From Thioploca sp. (GTDB taxonomy: Bacteria; Pseudomonadota; Gammaproteobacteria; Beggiatoales; Beggiatoaceae), in the NCBI GenBank assembly GCA_012032555.1, contig JAAUSR010000002.1, positions 1 through 64,000 on the forward strand: a stretch of DNA of 64,000 nucleotides, read 5' to 3'. A program made the translations under genes and the position numbers. Below, one piece after another: positions 1-8,995 of this stretch (position 1 is its first letter; each line of letters starts with the position of its first letter). The notes under the pieces are model-generated. The model had not been told where the DNA came from, ran no database searches, and saw only the letters and a program-made list of their open reading frames with translations.

Positions 1-117
1 CCGGTTGACGATGAAGTGATGGATATTCATCTACCCATTCAAAAGTGTTTAGAAGAGATACCGGAGATCTTTTCTAGACATGACTTCCCCACCAGGGTTG
101 CAAAAGTCAATTCTTAG
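1..117 (+). CDS. C-terminal end of an unidentified protein (partial)
   Basis: The first frame is open from the first base to a TAG at 115-117, giving 38 residues that include a DEVMDIHLPIQ stretch. The 5' part lies outside the window. No family is recognised in so short a piece; it is called coding only because the frame is open at the edge and its residue composition looks protein-like. A repeat element begins 27 bp downstream, so the gene may also have been cut by it. Confidence 0.3.
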   Translation, partial: PVDDEVMDIHLPIQKCLEEIPEIFSRHDFPTRVAKVNS

Positions 118-144
118 GGAAATTTTTAGTTAATGAACTATTTA

Positions 145-257
145 CTCGCTACCAAGCTTCGCTTGGTAGTGTTTGCTTAGGAAGCTTTGCTTGGCGAAGT
201 AGGTAGACGGAGCAGAGCTTGGCACACTAGCATTACCCAGTAGAACTTGGTAACGAG
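145..257. repeat. MITE-like element with 12-bp terminal inverted repeats
   Basis: CTCGCTACCAAG at 145-156 is matched 11 of 12 by the inverse of CTTGGTAACGAG at 246-257. Inside are further small palindromes built on the same word (ACCAAGC..GCTTGGT at 151-167, GCTTGGCGAAG, GAGCTTGG). The element holds no open frame. Nested CCAAGC/GCTTGG units with matching ends are what a short non-autonomous mobile repeat looks like; that identity is inference. Confidence 0.5.
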
Positions 258-445
258 CCAAAACTTTTTGCCCGATATTATATTCGACAAATACATATTA
301 TACTTTATACTGCTTATTAGTAGTTTGAATAGCTTTTTATAATCAGTTGATTTTATATAATTAATTATTAGTTATAACTGATTAGTAAAATCATATATTC
401 ATCCGAACTATTACTCGATTATAGTATTAATCCTACTATACTCTT

Positions 446-581
446 AAGAGCGTATGAACGGGGTAGTGAAAACTACGCGCTCTTCCGCCGGGAGTTTCCG
501 GTTCCTACCCAAGTGTGGGAATAACTAAGCGGTCCAGTTAATTTATAAGGATTAAGAAAACTCCCTTTTGGGAGTTTTTTT
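446..581 (+). ncRNA. Candidate structured small RNA ending in an intrinsic terminator
   Basis: No reading frame explains this stretch, but the plus strand folds well by eye. AAGAGCG (446-452) pairs perfectly with CGCTCTT (478-484), enclosing GTAGT (463-467) and ACTAC (472-476) closed by a GAAA tetraloop. A CCGG/CCGG stem (488-501) and a CCCA/TGGG stem (508-519) follow, then a strong terminator. TATACT at 437-442 could be a -10 element, placing the start near 449. No known RNA family was recognised. It could be a free small RNA or a leader left from a deleted gene; the genes to its right face the other way. Confidence 0.45.
557..581 (+). terminator. Intrinsic terminator
   Basis: CTCCC (561-565), a TTTT loop and GGGAG (570-574) form the core stem. 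AAAA (557-560) pairs with the first bases of a seven-T run (575-581). The long T run lies on the plus strand, so it terminates plus-strand transcription, consistent with the candidate small RNA just upstream. Confidence 0.75.
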
Positions 582-626
582 ATTTGGGAACTTTTACTCG
601 CTTTTTATTTAACGTATTGTAAGTAA

Positions 627-944
627 TTATAAAGAAATCAGTTGGTTTCTTTTTCGGTCGGTTACTTTGATGATAATGATATTTCTCAATTGTTTAGAGA
701 GTTCATACCGTTTAAAATAAATAAAATCAAATACTCGCGTTTCGCGAGAATCGCTGTACAACAAAGCGGGTTCTACAATTTCCTGCTCTCCTTTTTTTCT
801 GGTGAAACAAGGTAAGCTGAAAGCGACGCAAAAGTAATAAACACGTTCAGGTCTATCATTTTTAGCGGGTTGTATGTAGATCATCTCAAAGGGGTGAAGA
901 ACGATTCCTTGATACTTGAAAACTTGCCACTGCAAACCACTCAT
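627..944 (-). CDS. Hypothetical protein, 105 aa
   Basis: An intact minus-strand frame of 105 residues, 31 bp downstream of the acyltransferase locus and in the same direction, so it could be the last gene of that lipid operon. The sequence is rich in aromatic and basic residues (LQWQVFKYQGIVLHPFEMIYI near the start) with no signal peptide, membrane segment or recognised motif. It reads like a real, mostly beta protein, but no family is recognised and no function is proposed. No Shine-Dalgarno is obvious at the start. Confidence 0.4.
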   Translation of the reverse strand: MSGLQWQVFKYQGIVLHPFEMIYIQPAKNDRPERVYYFCVAFSLPCFTRKKGEQEIVEPALLYSDSRETRVFDFIYFKRYELSKQLRNIIIIKVTDRKRNQLISL

Positions 945-975
945 ATTTTGAGTAGCAAATTCCTAACTTTCATAA

Positions 976-1652
976 TTACTGCCAAGCTGGAAACTGTCCT
1001 TCCGCTGCTAAATTGTTCATTCGTTGACTTAATTCCGCCATAAATCTAAATTTATCACCATTCCAATACAGCGGCTCACCGACAAAAATGTCACAAAAAA
1101 ACGGTACTAGTAATGCCTCACCTTTGGGCAGGGTTTTACCTAGTCCGTGAATAAACACGGGATAAACTGGCACAGTGGGATAGCGACGAGCTAGGTGGGC
1201 TACACCACTTTTGAATTGGCTCAATTGTTCTGGGTTACCCCGACTCCCTTCGGGAAAAATAATCACGATATTACCTACTTCTAAGGCAGTGCCTACTCCA
1301 GCTAAGCGGTCCTGGTGCATTCCTCGTGCTTGACGTTCGATGGGGATAATGCCGATAATATGTAGAGCAATCCAAGTCTGCCAACGATTGCGTAGAAATA
1401 ATCGCTGGCCGCCAGTGGATGTAACTGCGGCAATAATCGTAATGGAAACAAGCTGATTAGCGCTAGAGCATCAAGATGGCTGTTGTGGTTAGCCACGATC
1501 ACAGCAGGTCCCTGTTGAGGTAGAGATTTTAGTCTGCGGACATTAATGCCGACGAGCAAAAGCAAGAGGGGACGCACGAGAATAGCAAAAAATAGGTAGC
1601 GTAACACGGAAGTTATTACTATAAAATGCCGTGAGAACCAAACGTATGCCAA
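976..1652 (-). pseudogene. 1-acyl-glycerol-3-phosphate acyltransferase-like (PlsC family), frameshifted
   Basis: PlsC-family enzymes transfer an acyl group to lysophosphatidate at the inner membrane. The first part has an N-terminal hydrophobic segment and motif I, NHNSHLD. The second part has motif III, FPEGSRG, and the later family blocks. They lie in different frames. After the DYF residues the expected continuation [18 protein letters not shown] is in the -1 frame, and one extra T in the short T run at about 1395-1399 would fuse them into one protein of about 225 aa. The gene overlaps the upstream CdsA-like gene by 34 bp and sits in a three-gene phospholipid operon. The break may be a real mutation or an assembly error. 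Confidence 0.75.
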
Positions 1653-2590
1653 GGAAATAAGTAGTAAATATAGTGAAAAAACAGTGGTGCTGTGTAGGTC
1701 AAACTATCGACTCGGTCCAGGATACCACCATGTCCCGGTAACAAAGTACCGGTATCTTTGATACCGAGATCGCGCTTAATTGCAGAAATATTGATATCAC
1801 CAAAAAAACCACCCATGCTAATAATTAAGCCAGCCAGTGCTGATTGCCAAGTATTCATTGGAGTTAATATTGTGCCTAATAAAATCGCTAAGATCAGAAT
1901 AGTCAGTATGCCACCCAGAAAACCACCCCAGGTTTTGTTTGGACTCACTTTGGGAATAATTTTATCACATCCTATTGATTTACCCCATAAATATTGAGCA
2001 ACATCATTTAATTGCGTTAATATAACCAAATACAACATTAATCCTGGTCCCGCCAGTATTCCATTTGGGGTTTCGTGGCGTAGCACGAGTAAGAAAGCGG
2101 CATGGCTCAAGCTGAAAACGGTGGTCATTAATCCCCAATGCAAGGTGCCAATTGCTCGTAAAAAACCATCCGTTTCGCCGACTAATAACATGCGCACCGG
2201 CAACAGTAAAAAACAGTAAACCGGAATAAAGATAATAAACATACCGTACCATTCCGCATAAACCCAGTAATATTGCAATGGAATAGCCAGATAAGCCCAG
2301 AATAACACACGGCGATCCGCACGGCGTGTAGGAATTAAAGAAAAATATTCTTTGATAGCTAGAAAACTGACGAACCCAAAAAAAAGCAAAGAAAAGGTAC
2401 GACTTAATACCATGGCTAAACCAAAAACGCTAACCATGATCCACCAGGTATTAATTCGCTGGCGCAATTCACTTAGATCTCGTTCAGCAGAACGGTTTAA
2501 CAGTGATACCACTATTGAAGCGAGGATGAGTAACCCGAAAATGCCAGCCAACGTCCAACGTACTGCCGGATCCAACTCCAAACCCATCAT
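1619..2590 (-). CDS. Phosphatidate cytidylyltransferase (CdsA family)
   Basis: Makes CDP-diacylglycerol from phosphatidate and CTP in the membrane. The 323-residue protein is polytopic, with about eight hydrophobic segments. It ends with the CdsA signature: a VSPNKTWGG block near residue 217, then [11 protein letters not shown]...[12 protein letters not shown] near 267-292, which contains the metal and substrate residues. Its start overlaps the stop of the upstream CDP-alcohol phosphatidyltransferase by 4 bp (ATGA), so the two are translationally coupled. Together with the acyltransferase this resembles the accessory cdsA-like clusters (ynbAB-type) rather than the main housekeeping cdsA next to dxr. 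The exact lipid product is unknown. Confidence 0.88.
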   Translation of the reverse strand: MMGLELDPAVRWTLAGIFGLLILASIVVSLLNRSAERDLSELRQRINTWWIMVSVFGLAMVLSRTFSLLFFGFVSFLAIKEYFSLIPTRRADRRVLFWAYLAIPLQYYWVYAEWYGMFIIFIPVYCFLLLPVRMLLVGETDGFLRAIGTLHWGLMTTVFSLSHAAFLLVLRHETPNGILAGPGLMLYLVILTQLNDVAQYLWGKSIGCDKIIPKVSPNKTWGGFLGGILTILILAILLGTILTPMNTWQSALAGLIISMGGFFGDINISAIKRDLGIKDTGTLLPGHGGILDRVDSLTYTAPLFFHYIYYLFPWHTFGSHGIL

Positions 2591-3195
2591 GATTTAATCT
2601 CCAGTAGCGCACTGCGCACCCGATTAACAATGGTCCAAGCGGCTAACGGTACGAGTATACTTAGCACCACATTGCACCAACTCCCTGGCAATACGCCACT
2701 TCCCAACAATAATCCTAATAATCCAAACGCCAGAGCACGGTCGCTTTTACCCAACGGACCATCGTAGCGGCGGCTAGCGCCAATTTGGATCCCCACCACA
2801 CCCATCATTTCACCAATCACAGCTAATAATACGATCAAAACCGGTAAGGGTGCATAAACCGCTGGTAGCCAAGCAAAAGGTAAATAGAGCGCAGCATCCG
2901 ATATCACATCCCCCAGTTCATTGAGGATCGCACCAAGCGGCGATTGCATATGGTACTCACGGGCTAACAAACCATCAATCGCATTAAGTGCCATCCGCAC
3001 TAGCAACACCACCGGTAATAGTAGCAACGGCCAACCTTGCGATGACCACCACACAATCGTTATACCGCTCAGTAACGAGAGGAGTATAGCACTTACCGTC
3101 ACTTGGTTAGCGGTAATACCCTTGGCAGCTAGTGAACGAGTGAGGGGACGGAGCACTAACTGGAAATAAGGTTTTAATTGGTAAATACTAATCAT
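2587..3195 (-). CDS. CDP-alcohol phosphatidyltransferase family membrane protein
   Basis: Enzymes of this family swap CMP on a CDP-linked lipid for an alcohol headgroup. The 202-residue protein has about five to six membrane segments. The active-site motif is visible as NAIDGLLAR...G...N...D...D (near residues 72-98). Two positions that are usually Asp (the first of the motif and the one after the conserved Gly) are Asn here. The DG, AR and last two Asp are kept. The same variant is, from memory, typical of the YnbA-like branch, so it need not mean loss of activity. It is the first gene of the operon with the CdsA-like and acyltransferase genes. The headgroup acceptor cannot be told. Confidence 0.82.
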   Translation of the reverse strand: MISIYQLKPYFQLVLRPLTRSLAAKGITANQVTVSAILLSLLSGITIVWWSSQGWPLLLLPVVLLVRMALNAIDGLLAREYHMQSPLGAILNELGDVISDAALYLPFAWLPAVYAPLPVLIVLLAVIGEMMGVVGIQIGASRRYDGPLGKSDRALAFGLLGLLLGSGVLPGSWCNVVLSILVPLAAWTIVNRVRSALLEIKS

Positions 3196-3257
3196 CGTGA
3201 TCCTCCCTGAATAGCGGACCCGAGTTTACTACCCATTTATTTTAAATAGAGGTCGCT

Positions 3258-3322
3258 GCCATTAAGTTAAAGACAAATTCCCCAACCTGACCAAGGAGGA
3301 AGTTAGGGTGTGGTTAAAAACC
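3258..3322. repeat. Dispersed repeat copy (CCATTAAGTTAA type)
   Basis: Begins with GCCATTAAGTTAAAG and continues through a CCCC...AAGGAGGAAGTTAGGG segment to GTGGTTAAAA. Diverged copies of the same layout occur at 41724-41773, 44783-44846, 44871-44933 (inverted), 59438-59491 and 59646-59683. This copy fills the gap between two minus-strand genes. Confidence 0.6.
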
Positions 3323-3344
3323 ATCTATTGGTTTTTTGTAATGA

Positions 3345-4388
3345 CTAAAGACTAATTTGTTCTATCTGCTCACTTATGAGCGGAGTATTTTCTTGAGGAT
3401 GAGTTTGATACCAATCCAGTAAAGACTGAGCTACCGTTAACCAATGATTTTGCCCCCGTTTAACGATCTGCTGCAATAAAATAAAATTATTTTTTCCAGG
3501 TAACTCTTGTTGATAAGCTGCAAGCAAACTGGGAAATAAAGCTTTTCGCATTCCTTTCAAATTAGCCAGATAAAGTAGTAAGGTAGAAGTTTGTGCCTTT
3601 TCTAAGATTTGAGGTAGGGTTACTAAACAATCAGCTAAATGATCACGTACTGCTCGTGCAAACCATTCTGCTTTCGTTCCGGCAAGCGTTATCAACATTT
3701 TTTCCCAATCTTCTCCCAGTATTTGACCCGCTTTTACTTCACCAATTTCATGATAAATTAAACTGTCTATTTCATCTTGAGTCATTTTATCTAGTGCCGA
3801 TTCTAAATTCTGATGCGCTTGGTAAATTTCTAACAGTTGGACAAAGTAGTTTTCAGCTTTTTTCCAATTCCAGGCTTCGATATTTTCCCATAAAGTTTGC
3901 CGCAACGCTTCTTGGCGAATAAATATCATTTTATTTTGACTCATCGCTGGTGGTGCGGTTAGATCCCGGGCGTATTCCTCTGCAACGATGAAAATCTCTA
4001 GCCCTTCTCGCCATTCATGTTGATGTAACTGACCAATAAAAAAGAGTGGTTTCCCAAAATGACCATAACCACCGCTATAAACTAAGCGATGTTGTAATAA
4101 AACTTGATTAATAGCAATTGTATCAAACGGATCGTAACACTTATTATCAACTGGAATACAAGCAAAGGGTTTATCTGCTAATTGTTCCCATAATTGTTCA
4201 CGCCTCTCTAACCAATTGCCAATATCTAGTTGGGACAATTTGGCGGTTAACGGCAACTTTTTTTCCCACCGATATAATTGTCGCATTTTAAGTAAATAAG
4301 TGCATAAACCATAATCCTGCGCAAAATTTCCATCAGAAATATGGCAGTTTCTTTGGATAGTGGTATATAACGTTGGTAGATCGGGCAT
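3345..4388 (-). CDS. Uncharacterised conserved protein, Sfum_1244-like family
   Basis: A 347-residue soluble protein without signal peptide. Conserved-looking blocks include CTYLLKMRQLYRWEKKLPL (28-46), YDPFDTIAINQ (85-95), LVYSGGYGHFGKPLFF (102-117), EEYARDLTAPPAM (137-149), FIRQEALRQTLWE (156-168) and a YHEIGE motif (219-224) that could bind a metal. The pattern matches, from memory, the Sfum_1244-type proteins of sulfate reducers and gammaproteobacteria, whose function is unknown. It ends beside a repeat and lies 10 bp downstream of the O-antigen-ligase-like locus, so it may be cotranscribed with it. Confidence 0.6.
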   Translation of the reverse strand: MPDLPTLYTTIQRNCHISDGNFAQDYGLCTYLLKMRQLYRWEKKLPLTAKLSQLDIGNWLERREQLWEQLADKPFACIPVDNKCYDPFDTIAINQVLLQHRLVYSGGYGHFGKPLFFIGQLHQHEWREGLEIFIVAEEYARDLTAPPAMSQNKMIFIRQEALRQTLWENIEAWNWKKAENYFVQLLEIYQAHQNLESALDKMTQDEIDSLIYHEIGEVKAGQILGEDWEKMLITLAGTKAEWFARAVRDHLADCLVTLPQILEKAQTSTLLLYLANLKGMRKALFPSLLAAYQQELPGKNNFILLQQIVKRGQNHWLTVAQSLLDWYQTHPQENTPLISEQIEQISL

Positions 4389-4398
4389 GATGAAAGTA

Positions 4399-5783
4399 TT
4401 ATAAATATCTATTAAATTTAAATGGTTTTTCAGATTTTACTGGTATTAACTTATTCGTTAACAAATGTTTGCTATCCCAAATTAAATAACCTTCACTCCA
4501 ACCGACAATAAGAAATAACAAATCAGCCGTTTGTCCTCCTAACCAAACCGTAGCAATTGACCAAAATATAACAACAAATAAACTCAATAAAGTAAAACCA
4601 AACGGATTAGTTGGAGGCCGAGTTAAAGGCTGTAACATGGAATAAAAAAATAAGCGAATCATCATTATAAAAAAATAGTCACAAACGGCACAAATCCCAT
4701 CATACCATGTCGCAATGACAACAGTAAAAAATGGTTGTCAATTGAACCTTGTACTTTTGACTTTGGCCAACCAAAACGTCCCCATCCCCATACTATCTGC
4801 TCTTTCACAATATCTATATAATTAATCATTAATTGCCAACGATAAGCAGCAGTGCCTTGGTTAACATCTTCCGCTTGTTCAGGATCGATAGAGGCATAAT
4901 CAATAAACCATTTAGCGGTTGGAATACCAACGATAATAGCACCAGTCAAAATAACAAAAAAAATGAGCCAACGTTTATTTGAACGTCCAATCAAGGGAAT
5001 AACTGCTGCGACAATGGCTCCACTTAATGGCCCACGGACTAATGTCATTAGCGCACCGATAAACAAACCGATACTAAAAAGTCGAGCTGGTGGTAAGGGA
5101 AACCAAGATAGATAACGAAGACGTGGCGGCCAAACCCGATTCCATTCTAGCCACCGTTGTATTCGATAACCCACCACCATAATAATACCGGCTAAAATCG
5201 CATGATCGTAGGGTCCCATCGCACGTGGTAATCCCCAACGATATTGAGTCGTTAAATTCCAAGCTTGTCCAGAAAAAAAACGTCCCAATATTTTTTGCCA
5301 TAGCGTATAAGGTGATAAAGTCAGTGATTGATATAAAGAAAGTGTTGCTACCATTAAAAGTACAATAACAATTTGTTTAGCCGCTTCCTCTCGCAAGCCA
5401 GCCGGTTCTATTAAACTTTTAGCTAAAATATAAGGTAACAGAATTGAAACCAACACCCCATTGGCTAAAAAATTCTGGGCATCTTTATAGCCGGCATTGA
5501 GGTACTCGGAATAGCCGACTGAAACAGCATAAGTCAATACCAGGATATCCAGTAACGAAAATCGCCATCCTGGTAAGCCGCGTATTAACCATACCATAAA
5601 AATAGGAATAATGGCCATAAATTGAAACGATGGATCCGGTATACCTGAAATAGGCCAGTCATAATAAGAAGGTAATAACAATAAAACCGGTATATATACT
5701 TTTAAAAAAGCTTGGTGAGGTGATTGTGTCCAGGCGATATACGCCGCTAATAAGCCGGGAATAATTACAATGCTGGCTAGCAC
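4399..5783 (-). CDS. O-antigen ligase/polymerase-like membrane protein, split by a -1 frameshift on a slippery heptamer
   Basis: The first frame (4665-5783) encodes 372 residues with many membrane segments. It has the family block RWGLPRAMGPYDHAI, a VRGPLSG motif, and an NHFLLLSLRHG block late in the protein. The usual C-terminal membrane segments (GFTLLSLFVVI...LGGQTADLLFLIVGW) are in the -1 frame at 4399-4665. In the mRNA the junction reads U UUU UUA immediately before the UAA stop (A run 4669-4675). A -1 slip there gives a continuous protein of about 460 aa. The stop also overlaps an ATG (TAATG), so reinitiation is possible. Such proteins join or polymerise surface polysaccharide. The exact substrate is unknown. 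Confidence 0.72.
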
Positions 5784-6164
5784 GAGTATTACCCTAAAAA
5801 GTAAAAGTGTTTTTATTTAATTAAAAGTTCAGTAGCACTAAAATAATAGTATAATGCCAAAAGTAGTATTTTTAAAAATAAGACAGCTGAATAATTATAA
5901 TTTAACTATTAGCATCGGTTACAACCGCTCAGACATTTTTTTCTAAGTACTTGATTTTATGTCGCCACCTTTATAAGATAACTGACTGAAAAAAATAATT
6001 TTTTAAAAAATGTCTGAAATATTATGGTTAGAGATCATTTAAAAAATGAATGTTAGCTAAAAGATATTTATTTTTAATAAATTAGACTTTAACTCATTGC
6101 TATTTTGGGCTAATTTGCCTATATATACTAAAAGAAGTTAACTTTTTAAGTCAGGAGAATTCCT
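5784..6164. other. AT-rich intergenic region with a 12-bp perfect inverted repeat
   Basis: Holds the divergent promoters of the ligase-like and secreted-protein genes. CAGACATTTTTT at 5930-5941 is the exact inverse of AAAAAATGTCTG at 6007-6018, about 65 bp apart. No open frame of interest is seen. TATATATACT near 6120 and GTCAGGAGAATTCCT before the ATG at 6165 would serve the plus-strand gene. Confidence 0.5.
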
Positions 6165-7202
6165 ATGAACTATAAACGTTATTTTTATGGAGGATGCTGG
6201 GTAATAAGCATTCTCTTTTGTAAAATGGTGTTAGCACAAGATCTGGTAATTAATTTGTATGATGCTCAGGGACAAGGTATTGATGTAAATAATGTTCAGA
6301 TAAATGACATTTTTATCGATACTTCAATTATAAATCCTTTAACCGGTATTTCTGAATGGGTAGCTATTCCCTATAGCTTTGTATTTAGAGCTTGTCAAAG
6401 TGATCCGCTTGATCCTAACACCCTCTATTTAGAACCGTTGCTAACTGGCACAGAACCACCTTGTTATCTCAGTCCATTAGATTTTACTGATACTCAAGTA
6501 TTTGGTGGCATGAATGATAATAATGGCAAACGACAACATTGGGTGCAATTAAATAATGTGCGTGAGTATACTGAGCAACCTGAAATAACAACGACTTACT
6601 ATAATATGGCTTTGGAACTTAATTTGGAATTATTACGCTTAGAACAAAGAGATAAATACCCTATTTCTCCTCCATCAATTAATTCAATTTCGCCAAATCA
6701 CCAAATCATGATAGTCCTTTCTTGGGATGGCAATCGGCGACTTGATTTTGATGCACATTTAACCGGACCAGCACCTGGATTAGCGGGTTCTTTTTACAAT
6801 GAGCCCGATCGGTTTCATGTTTATTTTAGTAATCCGAATTATGAAGAGGTAGCTCGTCTTTATACGGATGACTTTAGCAATAGCCAACCGGAAATTATAG
6901 AGATTTTGCCACCACTGGATCAGGAAAAATTTAGACCCGGTATTTATCGGTATTCCGTTCATCATTTCCAAGGAAACGGCAATTTTGTTGAAGCAAAGGT
7001 ACAAGTACATTTATGGATAGATGGTTTAGAACAAGTATTTGAACCGCTCTTACCACCAGAAACCGATAGTAAATATTGGAATAGTATCATGTATAAATGG
7101 GAAGTATTTGAGTTAATCGTCAGTGAAGACGGAATGATACAAATTCAAATGATTCAAAATTACGCACCACGTGCCCCCGCTGAAATAAGAAGGAAAAGGT
7201 AG
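6165..7202 (+). CDS. Secreted protein with a YfaP/DUF2135-like domain
   Basis: A 345-residue protein with an N-terminal signal peptide (residues 1-24, cleavage after VLA). The middle holds LSWDGNRRLDFDAHLTGP (about 185-202), then FHVYFSNPNYE and, further on, GIYRYSVHHFQGNG. This is the pattern of the YfaP/DUF2135 beta-sandwich domain, in which an LDSHLTGP-type line precedes an FHVYYSN line. Two Cys pairs upstream (CQSD, PPCY) may form a disulfide. The start has a good AGGAG at -9. It is monocistronic, convergent with rnfG 34 bp away. Function unknown; an exported or surface role is inferred from the signal peptide. Confidence 0.65.
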   Translation: MNYKRYFYGGCWVISILFCKMVLAQDLVINLYDAQGQGIDVNNVQINDIFIDTSIINPLTGISEWVAIPYSFVFRACQSDPLDPNTLYLEPLLTGTEPPCYLSPLDFTDTQVFGGMNDNNGKRQHWVQLNNVREYTEQPEITTTYYNMALELNLELLRLEQRDKYPISPPSINSISPNHQIMIVLSWDGNRRLDFDAHLTGPAPGLAGSFYNEPDRFHVYFSNPNYEEVARLYTDDFSNSQPEIIEILPPLDQEKFRPGIYRYSVHHFQGNGNFVEAKVQVHLWIDGLEQVFEPLLPPETDSKYWNSIMYKWEVFELIVSEDGMIQIQMIQNYAPRAPAEIRRKR

Positions 7203-7235
7203 CTAAGCAAATTAGGTCATGATAGTTGTTCATGT

Positions 7236-7913
7236 TCAAGGAGCAACGTTATCTTTATTGAATAAAGCCGGGCGTTGTTGTTGATAAAACAATAAAGCCT
7301 GATGAACTGCTTTAACAACAGCACGTGGTGTAATGGTAGCACCGGTCAACTGATCAAACACGCCACCATCGCGTTTGACTTTCCAACCTGATTCGTTGGG
7401 GTTAGTCAATGAACGTCCCTTAAAATCTAAAATCCAGTTGGAACGGCGTGTTTCAATATAATCACCCAACCCTGGGGTTTCTTGATGTGAAATAACTCGA
7501 ACGCCGAGAAGGGTACCATTATAATTGATACCCACTAGTAAACGAATAGCGCCACTATAACCGCTAGGAGCAACCGGTATGAAAAGAACAGCGACCGGTT
7601 GCTCGGCTTTGCGGGCACGATAGAGAATTACTGGTTGCTCGGTTCCTAATAACTCTTCGTTTTGTACCCAAATAAAATCATTAAATAAATCATTATCATA
7701 TTGATCTTGACTAATCAAAGCATTTAAGGTGCGCAATAAAGTAGCACGTTCATTTGCAGCAATGTGCTGAGCAGTAATTTGGTAAGTAAAAGTAACTAAA
7801 CCACTTCCCAATATGGCAAATAAAGTTAAAATAGTTGCTATGCGAATTATACGAACTTCTAACACCGTTTTACTTTCAATATCCAAATACACGCGGTTGG
7901 GTATAATAATCAA
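7236..7913 (-). CDS. rnfG: Rnf electron transport complex subunit RnfG
   Basis: RnfG carries a covalently bound FMN and passes electrons across the membrane side of the Rnf ferredoxin:NAD+ oxidoreductase. The 225-residue protein has one N-terminal membrane anchor (about 22-46), a periplasmic FMN-binding domain with GYSGAIRLLVGI and HQETPGLGD blocks, and the flavinylation motif LTGATIT near residue 190. The ATG used here overlaps rnfD by 38 bp; a later GTG is possible because no clear Shine-Dalgarno decides the start. This is the last rnf gene of the operon: the next gene is convergent, so rnfE is not adjacent. Confidence 0.88.
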   Translation of the reverse strand: MIIIPNRVYLDIESKTVLEVRIIRIATILTLFAILGSGLVTFTYQITAQHIAANERATLLRTLNALISQDQYDNDLFNDFIWVQNEELLGTEQPVILYRARKAEQPVAVLFIPVAPSGYSGAIRLLVGINYNGTLLGVRVISHQETPGLGDYIETRRSNWILDFKGRSLTNPNESGWKVKRDGGVFDQLTGATITPRAVVKAVHQALLFYQQQRPALFNKDNVAP

Positions 7914-8904
7914 TCAGCGGTACAGCTATATTCATTAATAAGACCGAGAAGGCTACGCCATCAGGATAACCGCCCCAGGTGCGAATAATATAAATTAAAA
8001 TACCAATCCCGGTACCATAAATTAATTTGCCCGTATTAGAAGTAGCGGCACTGACCGGATCAGTGGCAATAAAAAATGCACCAATCATAGCTGAACCTCC
8101 TCCAAAAAGATGAAAGAGTGGAGAAGGATAACGATCGGAGTCGAGGATAAAAAATAAGCTAGAAATCAGCAATAAACTACCAATTATTGCCATGGGAATA
8201 TGCCAAGTAATGACTCGCTTATAAATTAACCAGACACCACCTAAAAAAAATGTACTTCCTATCCATTCCCAACCTTTGGCGCCATAATAACTAAAAATAG
8301 GATTTTGCTTAATTTCAGTGACTGTATGAAAATTATTGAGTTGTGTTTTCATCGTATTTAAAGGTGTTGCACCACTGAGCGCATCTAAAGTGATCTCACC
8401 AAGCGGTTGGCCCGTAAAAATAATGCTCATACTTTCTACTATACCGGGATAATGGCCACTCAGCGAAGCCAGATAAGGCCATTTCGTCATTTCACCGGGA
8501 AACGAAATTAATAACATCGCATAGCCGACTATCGCCGGATTAAAGGGATTGTATCCTAAACCACCGTATAAATGTTTAGCAAAAATTAGCGCAAATGCGG
8601 TTCCAAGTACTGAAATCCACCATGGAGCAAAGGGAGGTAATGCCGACCCCAATAACCATGCCGTTACTAAGGCACTATTATCGGTTAGAAAGAGACGTAA
8701 GGGACGATTGCGTAACCATAAAAGTATCGCTTCACAACTCAAAGCCGTTATACTGGTTAGTAAAATATGAATAACAATTCCCCAACCGAAAAACCAAACA
8801 TACAGGGCAATACCGGGTATCAGCGCATAGAGCACTTGGCGCATCATGATTGCTACGCTATTAGCTTGATGCAAGTAAGGGGCGGTTGACAGCTTAAATG
8901 GCAT
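7876..8904 (-). CDS. rnfD: Rnf electron transport complex subunit RnfD
   Basis: Integral membrane subunit with a second covalent FMN. The 342 residues start with the typical PFKLSTAPYLHQANSVAIMM, contain about nine membrane segments, and hold the flavinylation site DALSGATPL (about residues 172-180), the conserved GGLGYNPFNPAIVGYAML block (114-131) and GSAMIGAFFIATDPVSA (273-289). Length and motifs are normal for the family. It lies 91 bp downstream of rnfC, the only sizeable gap in the operon, and overlaps rnfG. Confidence 0.92.
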   Translation of the reverse strand: MPFKLSTAPYLHQANSVAIMMRQVLYALIPGIALYVWFFGWGIVIHILLTSITALSCEAILLWLRNRPLRLFLTDNSALVTAWLLGSALPPFAPWWISVLGTAFALIFAKHLYGGLGYNPFNPAIVGYAMLLISFPGEMTKWPYLASLSGHYPGIVESMSIIFTGQPLGEITLDALSGATPLNTMKTQLNNFHTVTEIKQNPIFSYYGAKGWEWIGSTFFLGGVWLIYKRVITWHIPMAIIGSLLLISSLFFILDSDRYPSPLFHLFGGGSAMIGAFFIATDPVSAATSNTGKLIYGTGIGILIYIIRTWGGYPDGVAFSVLLMNIAVPLIDYYTQPRVFGY

Positions 8905-8995
8905 AGTTAAAGAAAATCCGGTTACCTTTTAGTTAATAGCCTTATTTTACGGTAGTATAAAATTTTAGCCAGCAATCAGTTTGAATTTTTCTCTG

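Noticed and set aside
446-484. Resemblance to group II intron domain V (stem with GAAA loop and AGC-like base)
   Set aside because: The stem lengths and bulge do not fit domain V, and there is no domain VI, reverse transcriptase or intron boundary nearby.
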